Assembly: GCF_001983935.1 (NCBI RefSeq)
Contig: NZ_CP017641.1
Span: forward strand, 7,676,001 to 7,740,000
Direction of reading: 5' to 3'
Length of the DNA: 64,000 nucleotides
From: Fuerstiella marisgermanici
Lineage (GTDB): Bacteria; Planctomycetota; Planctomycetia; Planctomycetales; Planctomycetaceae
Part shown: positions 45,818 through 55,068 of the stretch, piece after piece
Layout of the letters: each line of letters opens with the position of its first letter
How positions within the stretch are numbered: position 1 is the first letter of the stretch
Notes under the pieces: model-generated
What the model was told of the DNA's origin: nothing
The model's database searches: none
Seen by the model: the letters and a program-made list of their open reading frames with translations, nothing else
Program-made: the position numbers and the translations under genes

Positions 45818-46815
45818 TTGCCGGCATGATGTGCGCCCTGACTGGTGTCGCCTACTTCTTTCTAACTCAGGACGCGCCCGACGGTAACTTCAGCGATCTG
45901 CGAGCTAAGGGGCAGATGGCGGACAAGAAGTCGGTCAAGGGTTCGTTTCTGGCAGCATGCAATGACCGTCGCGTATGGGCGCTCTTCGTGATCTACGGTG
46001 CCTGCTTCGGCATCGAACTCACAATCAACAACGTGGCCGCTTTGTACTTTCTGGACTACTTCGACTACTTCAAAGAAATGAACACTGCGAAGGCGATCAG
46101 CACGGCTGGCATGATCGCCGGGTTGTTTGGATTAATGAACATTTTTGCCCGCACACTGGGTGGGGCATTTGGCGACAGGTTTGGTGCGAAGTGGGGACTG
46201 TCGGGGCGTGTGAAATGGTTGTTCGCGACGCTGTTTTGTGAAGGCTTGGCGCTAATGCTGTTCTCGCAGATGAACGTCCTGACGCTGGCGATTCCGACGT
46301 TGATTCTGTTCAGCCTGTTCGTGCAGATGAGTGAAGGAGCCACGTTCTCTGTGGTGCCGTTCATCAATAAGCGAGCACTGGGGTCTGTTTCCGGGATTGT
46401 CGGAGCAGGCGGAAACGCCGGTGCAGTGGCGGCCGGTTTCCTGTTTAAAGCGGAAACTATCTCGTGGCCAACGGCGCTGTTTATTCTCGGAGCTCTCGTG
46501 ACGTGTTGTTCGTTCCTGACGTTCGTTGTGAATTTCAGTGAGGCCGCCGAAACGGAAGCCCGCGAAGACACAGCGGCGGCAGACACTCAGCCAGTCCCCG
46601 AACTGGCCACGGCAACAGGTTAAGCGCTCTTCTTCTACCCAAGGGTAAGAAGATGCTCAAACCCCAGACGCGGAAGCCGAGCCTCGCAGAAAAACCGCTC
46701 GATGTGAACACCTAAAAGCCGGAATCGCGGCTCTCTCAATTTGGCTCTCTCCTGAGGAATACAGGAGAAGCAACGATTGTGCCCTGCTGTATCGGCCCTG
46801 ATCGAAAATCATCCC

Positions 46816-49686
46816 ATGCCCAACCCTATCGAAGTTTGGAAGTCCGAAAAGCATCCGTTCGACGTCTGGCCCGACGTCGAAAAATATGCCGCCGCGCAGA
46901 CGCCGATGAAGGCCATCGACACGCCTGATCTGGAGCGTATGAAATGGCATGGGTTGTTTTACCGAAAACGCGATGAGCCGGGTCGCTACATGACTCGTAT
47001 TCGCGTGACGGCTGGCGAACTGTCGGCCGATCAAGCTCGCGAAATTGCATTCATCGCGTACGAACTTGGCCACGGCATCGTCGACATAACAACGCGAGCC
47101 AACGTGCAGGTACAGGGGCTGGAAATTGAGCACCTGCCCGCTGTCGTATCGCGACTCGAACACGTCGGGCTTTCTGCAAAGCAAACCGGACACGATAACA
47201 TTCGCAACGTGTTCGCTCATCCTTTCAGCGGTTTGCAACATGATGAACTCATCGACACACGGCAGCTATGCCATGATGTCACCGAAGTGTTTCTGGACAG
47301 CCGCGAATATTCAGACCTGCCGCGCAAACTGAACATCTGCTTAAACGGGACCGATTCGCATTCGGCTCATTTCTGGACTCAGGACTTGAGTTTCCTGGCG
47401 ACTGAAGTCGATGGCGAAGTGCTGTTTCATGTTTTGCTGGCGGGAACTCAGGGCCAGAATCCTCGGCTTGCCTGGCATCTGCCCGTGCTTGTCCGGCCGG
47501 ATCAGGTCGTGGACGTAACGCGCTCCATTCTTGACCTGTTCAAGGCCAAAGGGACTCGTGAAAAACGAAACAAGTCACGGCTGCGTTTTCTGATCGAAGA
47601 CATCGGGATCGGCGGTGTGCTGGAATGGCTCGAACAGGATCTGCCGTTCCCATTGCAGCCTTGTGTGGGGGAACCGATTCCGGCATCCAGTCATGATGAG
47701 CTGGTCGGGTGGTTTCGCCAGACTGATGCGAAACTCTGGACGATGGGGATTTCCATTCCGCTCGGGCGCATGACGTGGCGTCAGCTGGAAGGCCTGGCCC
47801 TGCTCAGCAAAAAGTGGGGCAACGGACAGTTGCGGACAACTCACGAACAGGGCATTGCCGTCATTAACATCCCTACCGGCTTCAAAAACGCAGCGGCCAC
47901 CGATGCTGCAGCGCTGGGGCTGACTGTTCAGGCCGATCCCTTCGAGCTGAATACAATGGCATGCACCGGAAGTCAGTTCTGCAACATCGCTGTGACCGAA
48001 ACCAAGGGGCACATGTTTCAGCTGATTGAAAAACTGCGCAAGCGAGCTCTGAAGCTGCATGGCATTCGGATTCACATGAGCGGTTGTCCGTCCAGTTGTG
48101 CTCAGCACTTTACCGCTGACATCGGACTGAAGGGAGTTCGCGTGCGACGGTTGATCGGCACGCGCGAAGGTTTCGATGTGTTTCTGGGCGGCGGGCTGGC
48201 GGGGCAGGTTCACATGGGACTGCCATACAAACTCGGGGTCGACGTCGATCAGTTGCCAAACCTGGTGGAAGATGTTGTTAACGAATTCTATCTGAAGCAC
48301 CGCTCCGGCCAGACCTTCAGCGCGTATTGGCGTGAAAAACTGCAGGCCGCAGAGGCTGCCAAAGTGGGTGACGAAGAGTACAAAGTTCCTGTGTGGTTGT
48401 GCGAAGCGTGTGACTTCCATCACAACGGTGAAGACCCGCCCGTGTTCTGCCCCAGTTGCGCAGGCCTGCGTCGAAATTTCGCTCGCCTGGAAGATGGAAC
48501 AAGCGACGCGGCAGAAGCGGTTTCAGAAGGCGACAGCTTGCCTCCTGTTCGCGACGATGGTTTTCTGTTCGCGGCGAAGAATTCTGACCTGACGTCAGGT
48601 GCAGGGCTAACTGTGGAAGTTCAGGGGATTGAATACGCCCTGTTTCGTGTCGGCGACAAAGTTCGTTGCATCGATTCGGCGTGTCCACATGAAGGTGCAT
48701 CTTTGGCAGACGGCGAATTGCGTGATGACGTGGTTGTTTGTCCGTGGCATAGCTGGGAATTCGATACCTGCACCGGGTGCAGCCTGGAACCCAAGGGGAA
48801 TGACGTCAGTTCGTATGAAACGCTGATCGATGGTGGCAACATCTTCATTAAGCCGCAGGCAGCGAAGGCCATGCCGGTGAATTCAGCGGCGACTTCGGTT
48901 TTGGATCGCATCAAGGGCAGCGGTTCGGCGCGTCCGAAGGCAGTGAAGCCGGTTGAGGCTGTGCTGCAGGTTGTTGATGTCATTCAGGAAACGCCGGACG
49001 TGAAAACGTTTCGCCTGAATAACGCAGATGGCGCGATCCCGTTCGACCATCCGGGCAAGTTTGCGAAAGTGTGCATTCCGTCAGATGATGGTGATGTGTG
49101 GCGAAGCTTCACCATCAGTTCGCGTCCGGGCGACAAGCACTACCTCGATCTGACGATGAAACTGAACCCTGTTGGTCAGGTTACGCGATACCTGTTCGAC
49201 AACGTCGGTCCGGGCGATTCCATTCGATTAAAGGGGGCTCAAGGCGGCTTCTTTCTGGATACTCAACAGCATCCCGAACCGCTCGTGCTGGTGTCGGCGG
49301 GCAGCGGTATCACGCCAATGATGTCGATTGTTCGGTCGTTGGTGGCTGCTGAAAGTCAGCGACCGGTTACGTTTTTGTATGGGGCTCGCACCGAAGCCGA
49401 CATCATCTTCCGCAAAGAATGCGAACAACTTGCGCAGGACCATTCGTGGTTCAAATACCGAGTTTCGTTGTCGATGCCTGGCGAATCATGGACTGGATCA
49501 CACGGACGAATTGATGGCCCGCAGGTTTTGTCAGCGGTGAACGAGCCGACGGCGTGCCGGTACTTCCTGTGTGGCCCAAATGAATTTATGGAGAGTCTGG
49601 TTGAAGAGCTGAAGCACGCGAACGTGCCTGCTGAGCGGATTCATACGGAGCAATTTCACGCCGTAAAAACGCCGGCCACGATTTGA
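46816..49686 (+). CDS. Assimilatory nitrite reductase fused to rubredoxin-like, Rieske and FAD/NAD(P) reductase modules
   Basis: 956 residues from ATG 46816; an earlier in-frame start at 46777 adds only 13 residues. Residues about 35-510 are a siroheme/4Fe-4S nitrite or sulfite reductase: two half domains, with cluster Cys383 and Cys389 (CTGSQFC) and Cys424 and Cys428 (CPSSC). Residues 527-549 hold a rubredoxin-like Cys529-x2-Cys532 ... Cys545-x2-Cys548 site. Residues 595-680 are a NirD-like Rieske domain with Cys623-x-His625 and Cys642-x2-His645. Residues about 715-950 are a ferredoxin-reductase-type flavin module (RSFTISSRP, SAGSGITPMMSIV, FLCGPNEFM). The C-terminal 2Fe-2S plant-type ferredoxin found in some reductases is absent. 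It would reduce nitrite to ammonium with NAD(P)H-derived electrons within one chain. The Cys spacing favours the nitrite/ferredoxin-NiR branch; sulfite reductase is less likely given the next genes. Confidence 0.9.
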   Translation: MPNPIEVWKSEKHPFDVWPDVEKYAAAQTPMKAIDTPDLERMKWHGLFYRKRDEPGRYMTRIRVTAGELSADQAREIAFIAYELGHGIVDITTRANVQVQGLEIEHLPAVVSRLEHVGLSAKQTGHDNIRNVFAHPFSGLQHDELIDTRQLCHDVTEVFLDSREYSDLPRKLNICLNGTDSHSAHFWTQDLSFLATEVDGEVLFHVLLAGTQGQNPRLAWHLPVLVRPDQVVDVTRSILDLFKAKGTREKRNKSRLRFLIEDIGIGGVLEWLEQDLPFPLQPCVGEPIPASSHDELVGWFRQTDAKLWTMGISIPLGRMTWRQLEGLALLSKKWGNGQLRTTHEQGIAVINIPTGFKNAAATDAAALGLTVQADPFELNTMACTGSQFCNIAVTETKGHMFQLIEKLRKRALKLHGIRIHMSGCPSSCAQHFTADIGLKGVRVRRLIGTREGFDVFLGGGLAGQVHMGLPYKLGVDVDQLPNLVEDVVNEFYLKHRSGQTFSAYWREKLQAAEAAKVGDEEYKVPVWLCEACDFHHNGEDPPVFCPSCAGLRRNFARLEDGTSDAAEAVSEGDSLPPVRDDGFLFAAKNSDLTSGAGLTVEVQGIEYALFRVGDKVRCIDSACPHEGASLADGELRDDVVVCPWHSWEFDTCTGCSLEPKGNDVSSYETLIDGGNIFIKPQAAKAMPVNSAATSVLDRIKGSGSARPKAVKPVEAVLQVVDVIQETPDVKTFRLNNADGAIPFDHPGKFAKVCIPSDDGDVWRSFTISSRPGDKHYLDLTMKLNPVGQVTRYLFDNVGPGDSIRLKGAQGGFFLDTQQHPEPLVLVSAGSGITPMMSIVRSLVAAESQRPVTFLYGARTEADIIFRKECEQLAQDHSWFKYRVSLSMPGESWTGSHGRIDGPQVLSAVNEPTACRYFLCGPNEFMESLVEELKHANVPAERIHTEQFHAVKTPATI

Positions 49687-49714
49687 CGATCTTTCAGCGG
49701 CCCCTGGCACAATC

Positions 49715-51454
49715 ATGTCTTCGACGGAACTGCAACCACCACCCAACAGCCATCACGACGCGAACACAGCGTCGCTGCTGCCGATCATCGATGCGCCTGC
49801 CAGTCCTCCCGAACCGTTCGACCTGATTGGGGCGTTGCTGAAGGACCAGCAGACTTTATCAGCCGTAGACGTGTTCTCACAGGAGCACTCAAGCGGACTG
49901 CCGGCACAAGCGAAGTACTACAACAAGCTGTTGCCCGCATCTTCGCCGGGTGCGGGGCAGCAGTACGGATTCGAAGTTGATCTGGACCTGTGTTCCGGCT
50001 GCAAAGCGTGTGTCACGGCCTGCCATTCTTTAAACGGTCTGGACGAGCAGGAAACGTGGCGTGACGTAGGGTTGCTGCTGGGTGGGACGGCGGCGAATCC
50101 AATAATGCAGCATGTGACGACAGCCTGTCATCACTGTCTGGAACCGGGCTGCATGACGGCGTGTCCCGTCGACGCGTATGAAAAAGATCCGGTTACTGGC
50201 ATTGTTAAGCATCTTGATGATCAGTGCTTTGGCTGCCAGTATTGCACGCTGGCCTGTCCGTACGACGTCCCGAAATACAACGCCGCCAAAGGCATCGTGC
50301 GGAAGTGCGATATGTGCAGCGATCGCCTTGCCGTTGGAGAAGCTCCGGCGTGCGTTCAGGCGTGCCCTCACGAAGCCATCGCGATCAAAGTTGTGGACAA
50401 TCAACAGGTGATCGAAGCAGCGGAAACTGATCATTTTCTGCCGGGTGCTCCCGATCCGCAGATGACGTTGCCGACCACACACTTCAAAACGTCGCGTGTC
50501 TTTCCTCGAAACACGCTGCCAGCCGACTACCACGCCGTCAACCCGCAACACCCGCACTGGCCGCTGATTATCATGCTGGTGCTGACTCAGTTGTCCGTCG
50601 GAGCGTTCATTGTCGGTCAGGTGCTGGAAGCCGTCATCGATTCGTCGTTGCTGACGGAGTTTCGTCAACTGCATTCAACGAGTGCTTTGGGTTTTGGGCT
50701 ATTGGCGCTGGCCGCCAGCACCATGCACCTGGGCCGGCCTCAGTATGCGTTTCGTGCCATCATTGGCCTGCGACATTCGTGGCTGAGCCGTGAGATCGTC
50801 GCCTTCGGAGCGTTTGCCGTAGCAGCAGTGACATTCGCGGCGTTGTGCTGGTTGGATTCGTCTTCGCCATGGATTCCCGCGCTAAGCTGGCTGGTGAGTC
50901 TCACAGGCGTGGCCGGCGTGTTTTGTTCCGTGATGATTTATGTGTTTACCGGTCGTGAATTCTGGAGCTTCGGGCCGACGCTGATGAAGTTTGGTCTGAC
51001 TGGCGCGGTGCTCGGGCTGACCGCAACATGGCTGTCGCTGTTGGTGTTTGGCATCTTTGTTGACGCCACGTCTGCCGACGCATTGCTGCAACAAATCGGC
51101 CCTTCTCTGCTAAGAGCACTGGTGGTCGCTGCCACGGCAAAGCTGGTGTTGGAAGGTTCTTTGTTGCGTCATTTGTGGCACAGGCGACAGTCACCGCTGA
51201 AACGATCGGCCCGGTTGATTGCGGGGCCGCTGGCCGGAGCGATGTTTGCTCGTTGTGCGTGCGGAGTCCTGGGCGGCATTGTGATGCCCCTGTTTCTGTT
51301 GAACGAACTCTCGACGGCCGAACCGCGAGCAGCATTGATTGGGATCAGCGTCACGATGACATTTGTGGCGTGCGTTGTGGGCGAAACACTGGAACGTTAC
51401 CAATTTTTTGCCGCGTGCGCGGCTCCGCGAATGCCGGGCAAGCTGGCGGAGTGA
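49715..51454 (+). CDS. DmsB-DmsC-type fusion: four-cluster ferredoxin plus quinol-linked membrane anchor
   Basis: 579 residues, beginning 28 bp after the nitrite reductase stop. After an 85-residue polar lead, the iron-sulfur part (about 85-255) has CSGCKACVTACH, ACHHCLEPGCMTACPVDAY, CFGCQYCTLACPYDVPK and CDMCSDRLAVGEAPACVQACPHEAI, i.e. four cysteine groups as in DmsB. From about residue 285 to 570 are hydrophobic segments matching DmsC (HSTSALGFGLLALAASTMHLGRPQYAFRAIIGLRHSWLSREI, FTGREFWSF, RYQFF). DmsB and DmsC are usually separate proteins. Just ahead of a molybdopterin nitrate reductase, it should relay electrons from menaquinol to that enzyme. It resembles the electron-transfer part of quinol-linked assimilatory reductases. 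Confidence 0.88.
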   Translation: MSSTELQPPPNSHHDANTASLLPIIDAPASPPEPFDLIGALLKDQQTLSAVDVFSQEHSSGLPAQAKYYNKLLPASSPGAGQQYGFEVDLDLCSGCKACVTACHSLNGLDEQETWRDVGLLLGGTAANPIMQHVTTACHHCLEPGCMTACPVDAYEKDPVTGIVKHLDDQCFGCQYCTLACPYDVPKYNAAKGIVRKCDMCSDRLAVGEAPACVQACPHEAIAIKVVDNQQVIEAAETDHFLPGAPDPQMTLPTTHFKTSRVFPRNTLPADYHAVNPQHPHWPLIIMLVLTQLSVGAFIVGQVLEAVIDSSLLTEFRQLHSTSALGFGLLALAASTMHLGRPQYAFRAIIGLRHSWLSREIVAFGAFAVAAVTFAALCWLDSSSPWIPALSWLVSLTGVAGVFCSVMIYVFTGREFWSFGPTLMKFGLTGAVLGLTATWLSLLVFGIFVDATSADALLQQIGPSLLRALVVAATAKLVLEGSLLRHLWHRRQSPLKRSARLIAGPLAGAMFARCACGVLGGIVMPLFLLNELSTAEPRAALIGISVTMTFVACVVGETLERYQFFAACAAPRMPGKLAE

Positions 51455-51578
51455 CGGGAACGCGGCCGCCGACGTAGAGAAAGTCGCAGCGACGTCCCCT
51501 CAGTTTTGCTGTCTCGCCGATATCGGGGAGGCCCTACGAACGCAGCCTTCGGTTGCAGTAAGGAAATGAACAAACCGC

Positions 51579-53858
51579 ATGACTGAACCTTCCACGCTGC
51601 CACCCGCGCCGGCCGACTCAAAGACACCAATCTACCGGACCTTGCGCAACCTCCTGCATCAACAACGCGGGCCGCTTACGCGCGAACTGTTGCTGGAACC
51701 GGGGAACTTCGGACTGGGCCAGGTTCCCGCAAGAGTTCGTCCGGATGCCACCACGGATATGGTGTGCGGTTACTGTTCCACCGGCTGCAGTTTGCGAGTT
51801 CACCTCAAAGACGGCGAAGCGACCAATCTGACTCCGGCGACTGAGTATCCCGTCAACCTTGGCATGGCGTGCCCGAAAGGTTGGGAAGCGCTTAGTGTGC
51901 TGGATTCGCCCGATCGAGCAACCAGGCCTCTGCTGCGTGACCAGACCGGGCGGCTGAATCCCATCGACTGGGACTCCGCCATGACCACGTTCACCGATCG
52001 CTTCAAGGCTATTCAGGCGGAACACGGCCCGCACTCTGTTGCCTTTCTGAGTACCGGTCAAATGGCCACGGAAGAGATGGCGTTTCTGGGAGCGTTGACG
52101 AAATTCGGCATGGGGCTGCTGCACGGTGACGGGAATACTCGGCAGTGCATGGCGACGGCGGTCGTCGCGTATAAACAGGCATTCGGTTTTGATGCTCCGC
52201 CCTATACGTACGCCGACTTCGAGGAATCCGATGTCATCGTGCTGGTCGGCAGCAACCTGTGTATCGCTCATCCCATCATGTGGGAACGAGTCATGCGGAA
52301 CCCGCATTCGCCTGAAATAATCGTTGTCGATCCGCGAATGACCGAAACCGCCATGAACGCAAGTCAGCATCTTGCGGCTGCTCCAAAGTCGGATCTGTCT
52401 TTGATGTATGGCATCGCTCGCATTCTGATCGACAACGACTGGGTGGATCGCGACTACATCGATCAACATACGAACGACTTCGAAGCCTTCGCCGAACATG
52501 TGGCGACGTTCACGGACGAACGAGTGACCGCAGACACCGGTCTCAGTGCGAAGCAGCTTCACCGGTTTGCGGAAACGATCCACAACGGCCAGCGCGTGTC
52601 GTTTTGGTGGACGATGGGTGTGAACCAAAGTCATCAGGGAACTCGCACGGCTCAGGCCATCATCAATCTCGCTTTGATGACGGGGAATATCGGCCGTCCG
52701 GGTACCGGAGCCAACAGCGTCACGGGCCAATGCAACGCAATGGGTTCGCGACTGTTTAGCAACACGACCAACCTGCTGGGCGGGCACGATTTTACCAGTG
52801 CCGAACATCGTCGCAAGATCGCTGACATTCTGCAGATCGATGAAGCCCTGATTCCACGCGAAAACAGTTTGCCGTACAACGAAATCATGGAAGGCATTTT
52901 GCGAGGAAAGATCAAGGGGCTGTGGGTAGTGTGTACGAACCCCGCTCATTCGTGGATCAACCAGAACCAGTGCCGCGACATTCTGGATCGCCTTGATTTT
53001 CTGGTCGTACAGGACATGTATTCAACAACAGAAACTGCAAACATGGCGGACCTGATTCTGCCGGCCGCTGGTTGGGGCGAAAAAGAAGGCACGCTGATCA
53101 ATTCCGAACGCCGCATAGGCGCGCTTAAGAAAGTTCGCAAAGCGCCGGGCGAGGCGCTCTCGGATTTCAATATCTTCAAACTCGTGGCACACTACTGGGG
53201 TTGCGGCGAGATGTTTCGCGAATGGGATTCTCCCGAGGCTGTGTTTCGGATTTTGCAGCGTTGTTCCGAAGGGCAGCCGTGCGACATTACGGGGATTGAA
53301 GGTTATTCGCAGATTGACGCGACGGGCGGGATTCAATGGCCGTTTGCGAAATCGGAGGGCGATAAGCAGAAGGCGGAGGTGGCGGCCGAACGACGACTGT
53401 TTGCCGACGGCCAATTTTTTCACCCGGACGGACGCGCCAAATTTTTGTTCGAAGCACCTCGACCACTGACCGAACCGCCGAGCCGGAACTTCCCGTTCAT
53501 CCTGCTCACGGGCCGTGGCACGGTCGCTCAGTGGCACACTCAGACGCGCACCGGAAAATCGGCCGTGCTGCGAAAGCTGAGCCCTCAGCAGATCTTCGTC
53601 GAAATCAATCCAGCCGACGCGCGGGCGCTGGCGCTCGAACCGGGCGACATGGCGACCGTGGCTTCACAGCGAGGTCGCCTGCAGGCGCGAACAGTCTGCA
53701 CTCACAGCGTTCAGCCTGGCCACGTCTTCATCGCGATGCATTATGAGGCGGCCAACCAGCTGACGGATGCCGTCTTCGACCCGTATTCGAAACAGCCCGC
53801 ATATAAAGCCTGCGCTGTGCAGGTTTCGCGAGTTCACGGCTACAACGAATCTCGCTGA
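51579..53858 (+). CDS. Molybdopterin nitrate reductase catalytic subunit (NasA/NapA-type)
   Basis: 759 residues. The N-terminal 4Fe-4S site is Cys63-x2-Cys66-x3-Cys70 and Cys98 ([19 protein letters not shown]), and the molybdenum ligand is Cys190 in [18 protein letters not shown], as in Cys-ligated nitrate reductases. Later blocks [37 protein letters not shown]-like [13 protein letters not shown] and [20 protein letters not shown] are typical. There is no twin-arginine leader, so the enzyme is cytoplasmic, and it lacks the C-terminal 2Fe-2S domain of some NasA. Formate dehydrogenase is an alternative by fold but would have Sec/Cys with a different context. It ends the cluster of transporter, nitrite reductase, electron-transfer fusion and this gene. 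Confidence 0.9.
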   Translation: MTEPSTLPPAPADSKTPIYRTLRNLLHQQRGPLTRELLLEPGNFGLGQVPARVRPDATTDMVCGYCSTGCSLRVHLKDGEATNLTPATEYPVNLGMACPKGWEALSVLDSPDRATRPLLRDQTGRLNPIDWDSAMTTFTDRFKAIQAEHGPHSVAFLSTGQMATEEMAFLGALTKFGMGLLHGDGNTRQCMATAVVAYKQAFGFDAPPYTYADFEESDVIVLVGSNLCIAHPIMWERVMRNPHSPEIIVVDPRMTETAMNASQHLAAAPKSDLSLMYGIARILIDNDWVDRDYIDQHTNDFEAFAEHVATFTDERVTADTGLSAKQLHRFAETIHNGQRVSFWWTMGVNQSHQGTRTAQAIINLALMTGNIGRPGTGANSVTGQCNAMGSRLFSNTTNLLGGHDFTSAEHRRKIADILQIDEALIPRENSLPYNEIMEGILRGKIKGLWVVCTNPAHSWINQNQCRDILDRLDFLVVQDMYSTTETANMADLILPAAGWGEKEGTLINSERRIGALKKVRKAPGEALSDFNIFKLVAHYWGCGEMFREWDSPEAVFRILQRCSEGQPCDITGIEGYSQIDATGGIQWPFAKSEGDKQKAEVAAERRLFADGQFFHPDGRAKFLFEAPRPLTEPPSRNFPFILLTGRGTVAQWHTQTRTGKSAVLRKLSPQQIFVEINPADARALALEPGDMATVASQRGRLQARTVCTHSVQPGHVFIAMHYEAANQLTDAVFDPYSKQPAYKACAVQVSRVHGYNESR

Positions 53859-54174
53859 CTTGTGGCCGGGGAACAAGCGTTTCGGACGATGAAGGCTGTT
53901 TTCCACGAGCCCGAGCCGTCTGCAACAAAAGGCAAACTGCTCTAAGTGAGTCATTTGGCTGCCGCCTCGAGATTCACGTGGCACGGCCCGCGGAAGTTCG
54001 TCCCCTGTCCGGGAAATGCTAAGCCCTGCCGTGCTTCAGCCCAGCGTCATTGCTATAAAACGTCGAACATTCTGCTCGATTTTGACGTTTTAAAGGGCCC
54101 GGCCGCAGACGGTACGCGGCCTAAACGCTCGGGACGAGCATTTTCCGGATTCGAACTTCGAGCGAATAACAGCG
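53859..54174. other. 316 bp gene-free region upstream of ilvE, with an inverted repeat
   Basis: AAAACGTC (54057-54064) and GACGTTTT (54084-54091) are 8 bp perfect arms 19 bases apart, about 85 bp before the ilvE start. Possible operator; no known motif matched. The rest has nothing I recognise. Confidence 0.4.
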
Positions 54175-55032
54175 ATGTCACTGCAGATCTATCTGGCAGG
54201 AAAACTGGTGCCTCAGGAGCAGGCGGTTGTCAGCGTTTTCGACCATGGCCTGTTGTACGGCGATGGCGTGTTCGAAGGGATTCGCGTCTACGGCGGAAAA
54301 GTTTTTCTGGAAAAAGAGCACATCGTTCGCCTTTACGAAAGTGCGCATTCCATTCGCCTGCAGATTCCGATCACGCCGGACGAAATGATTCAGGCGGTTC
54401 GAGACACCGTCGCCGCCAATAATATCGTGGACGGCTACGTGCGGCTGGTGGTGACTCGTGGAGCTGGCACCCTTGGGATCGACCCCGCTCGCACAAGCAA
54501 TCCGCAGGTGATCATTATTGCGGACACGATCTCCCTGTACCCTAAGGAATTTTATGACAACGGGTTGAAGCTGGTCACGGCCAGCACGATTCGCAATCAT
54601 TCGGGCGCGCTTAGTCCTCGAATTAAGTCGCTGAATTACTTGAACAACATTATGGCGAAGATCGAAGGTGCCGACGCAGGCACCGTCGAGGCTTTAATGC
54701 TGAACCACAAGGGCGAAGTGGCCGAATGCACGGGCGACAATATTTTCATTGTCAAAGGCGGTGTTTTGAAGACGCCTCCGCCGGACGCCGGTATCTTGGA
54801 AGGTCTCACTCGAAATGCTGTGATGAAACTCGCTCGAGACGCTGGTATTGAGGTTCGCGAAGCCCCAATGGTGCGTCACGACATCTTCATTGCCGATGAA
54901 TGTTTTCTGACTGGCACGGCTGCCGAAGTGATTGCCGTGGTGAGCCTGGACGGTCGCACCATCGGATCCGGAAAACCTGGCCCGGTCACCGCTAAGTTGC
55001 TGGATCTGTTTCGCCAGCGGACTCGCGCCTAG
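54175..55032 (+). CDS. ilvE: Branched-chain amino acid aminotransferase (class IV)
   Basis: 285 residues. Fold-type IV PLP signatures: VFDHGLLYGDGVFEGIRVYGGKVFLEKEHIVRL at the N-terminus, the Schiff-base Lys in RIKSLNYLNNI, EALMLNHKGEVAECTGDNIFIV, and GILEGLTRNAVMKLA. The C-terminal FLTGTAAEVIAVVSLDGR closes it. It transaminates 2-oxo acids to Val, Leu and Ile with glutamate. D-amino-acid transaminase is a related alternative, but the length and the GEVAECTGDNIF segment suit IlvE. It stands between the nitrate cluster and tatC with short gaps and its own upstream region. Confidence 0.9.
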   Translation: MSLQIYLAGKLVPQEQAVVSVFDHGLLYGDGVFEGIRVYGGKVFLEKEHIVRLYESAHSIRLQIPITPDEMIQAVRDTVAANNIVDGYVRLVVTRGAGTLGIDPARTSNPQVIIIADTISLYPKEFYDNGLKLVTASTIRNHSGALSPRIKSLNYLNNIMAKIEGADAGTVEALMLNHKGEVAECTGDNIFIVKGGVLKTPPPDAGILEGLTRNAVMKLARDAGIEVREAPMVRHDIFIADECFLTGTAAEVIAVVSLDGRTIGSGKPGPVTAKLLDLFRQRTRA

Positions 55033-55068
55033 CCCTCCCTGTTCTGCGCCTTCTATTACGAGGCCCCC

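Larger units (their letters stand above)
43950..46623 (+). pseudogene. NNP-family nitrate/nitrite MFS transporter, split by an ISL3 insertion
   Basis: The 5' part (43950-44514) encodes the first 188 residues, with RIRLFNIGTPQMRAFHMSWFAFFLCFFAWFGIAPLM and the NNP-type loop RLFIGWLCDRIGPRLAYTW, plus the nitrate-signature-like GWGNLGGGVTQLVMP. It is then interrupted by the insertion at 44515-45809. The 3' part resumes at 45810 and runs to the stop at 46623, giving FVAGMMCALTGVAYFFL, the second NNP signature GAGGNAGAVAAGFLFKA and helices to the end. Deleting the insertion and one target copy rejoins ...GWRAAMF to VAGMM in the same frame, a 456-residue protein, the normal NarK/NasA/NrtP length. 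As it stands the 5' frame stops after eight IS-coded residues (at 44540). The 3' part could be translated alone from ATG 45811 but would lack half the helices. Confidence 0.93.

Noticed and set aside
45811-46623. Independent MFS gene
   Set aside because: It is the 3' half of the IS-split transporter; the rejoined frame gives the full family length.
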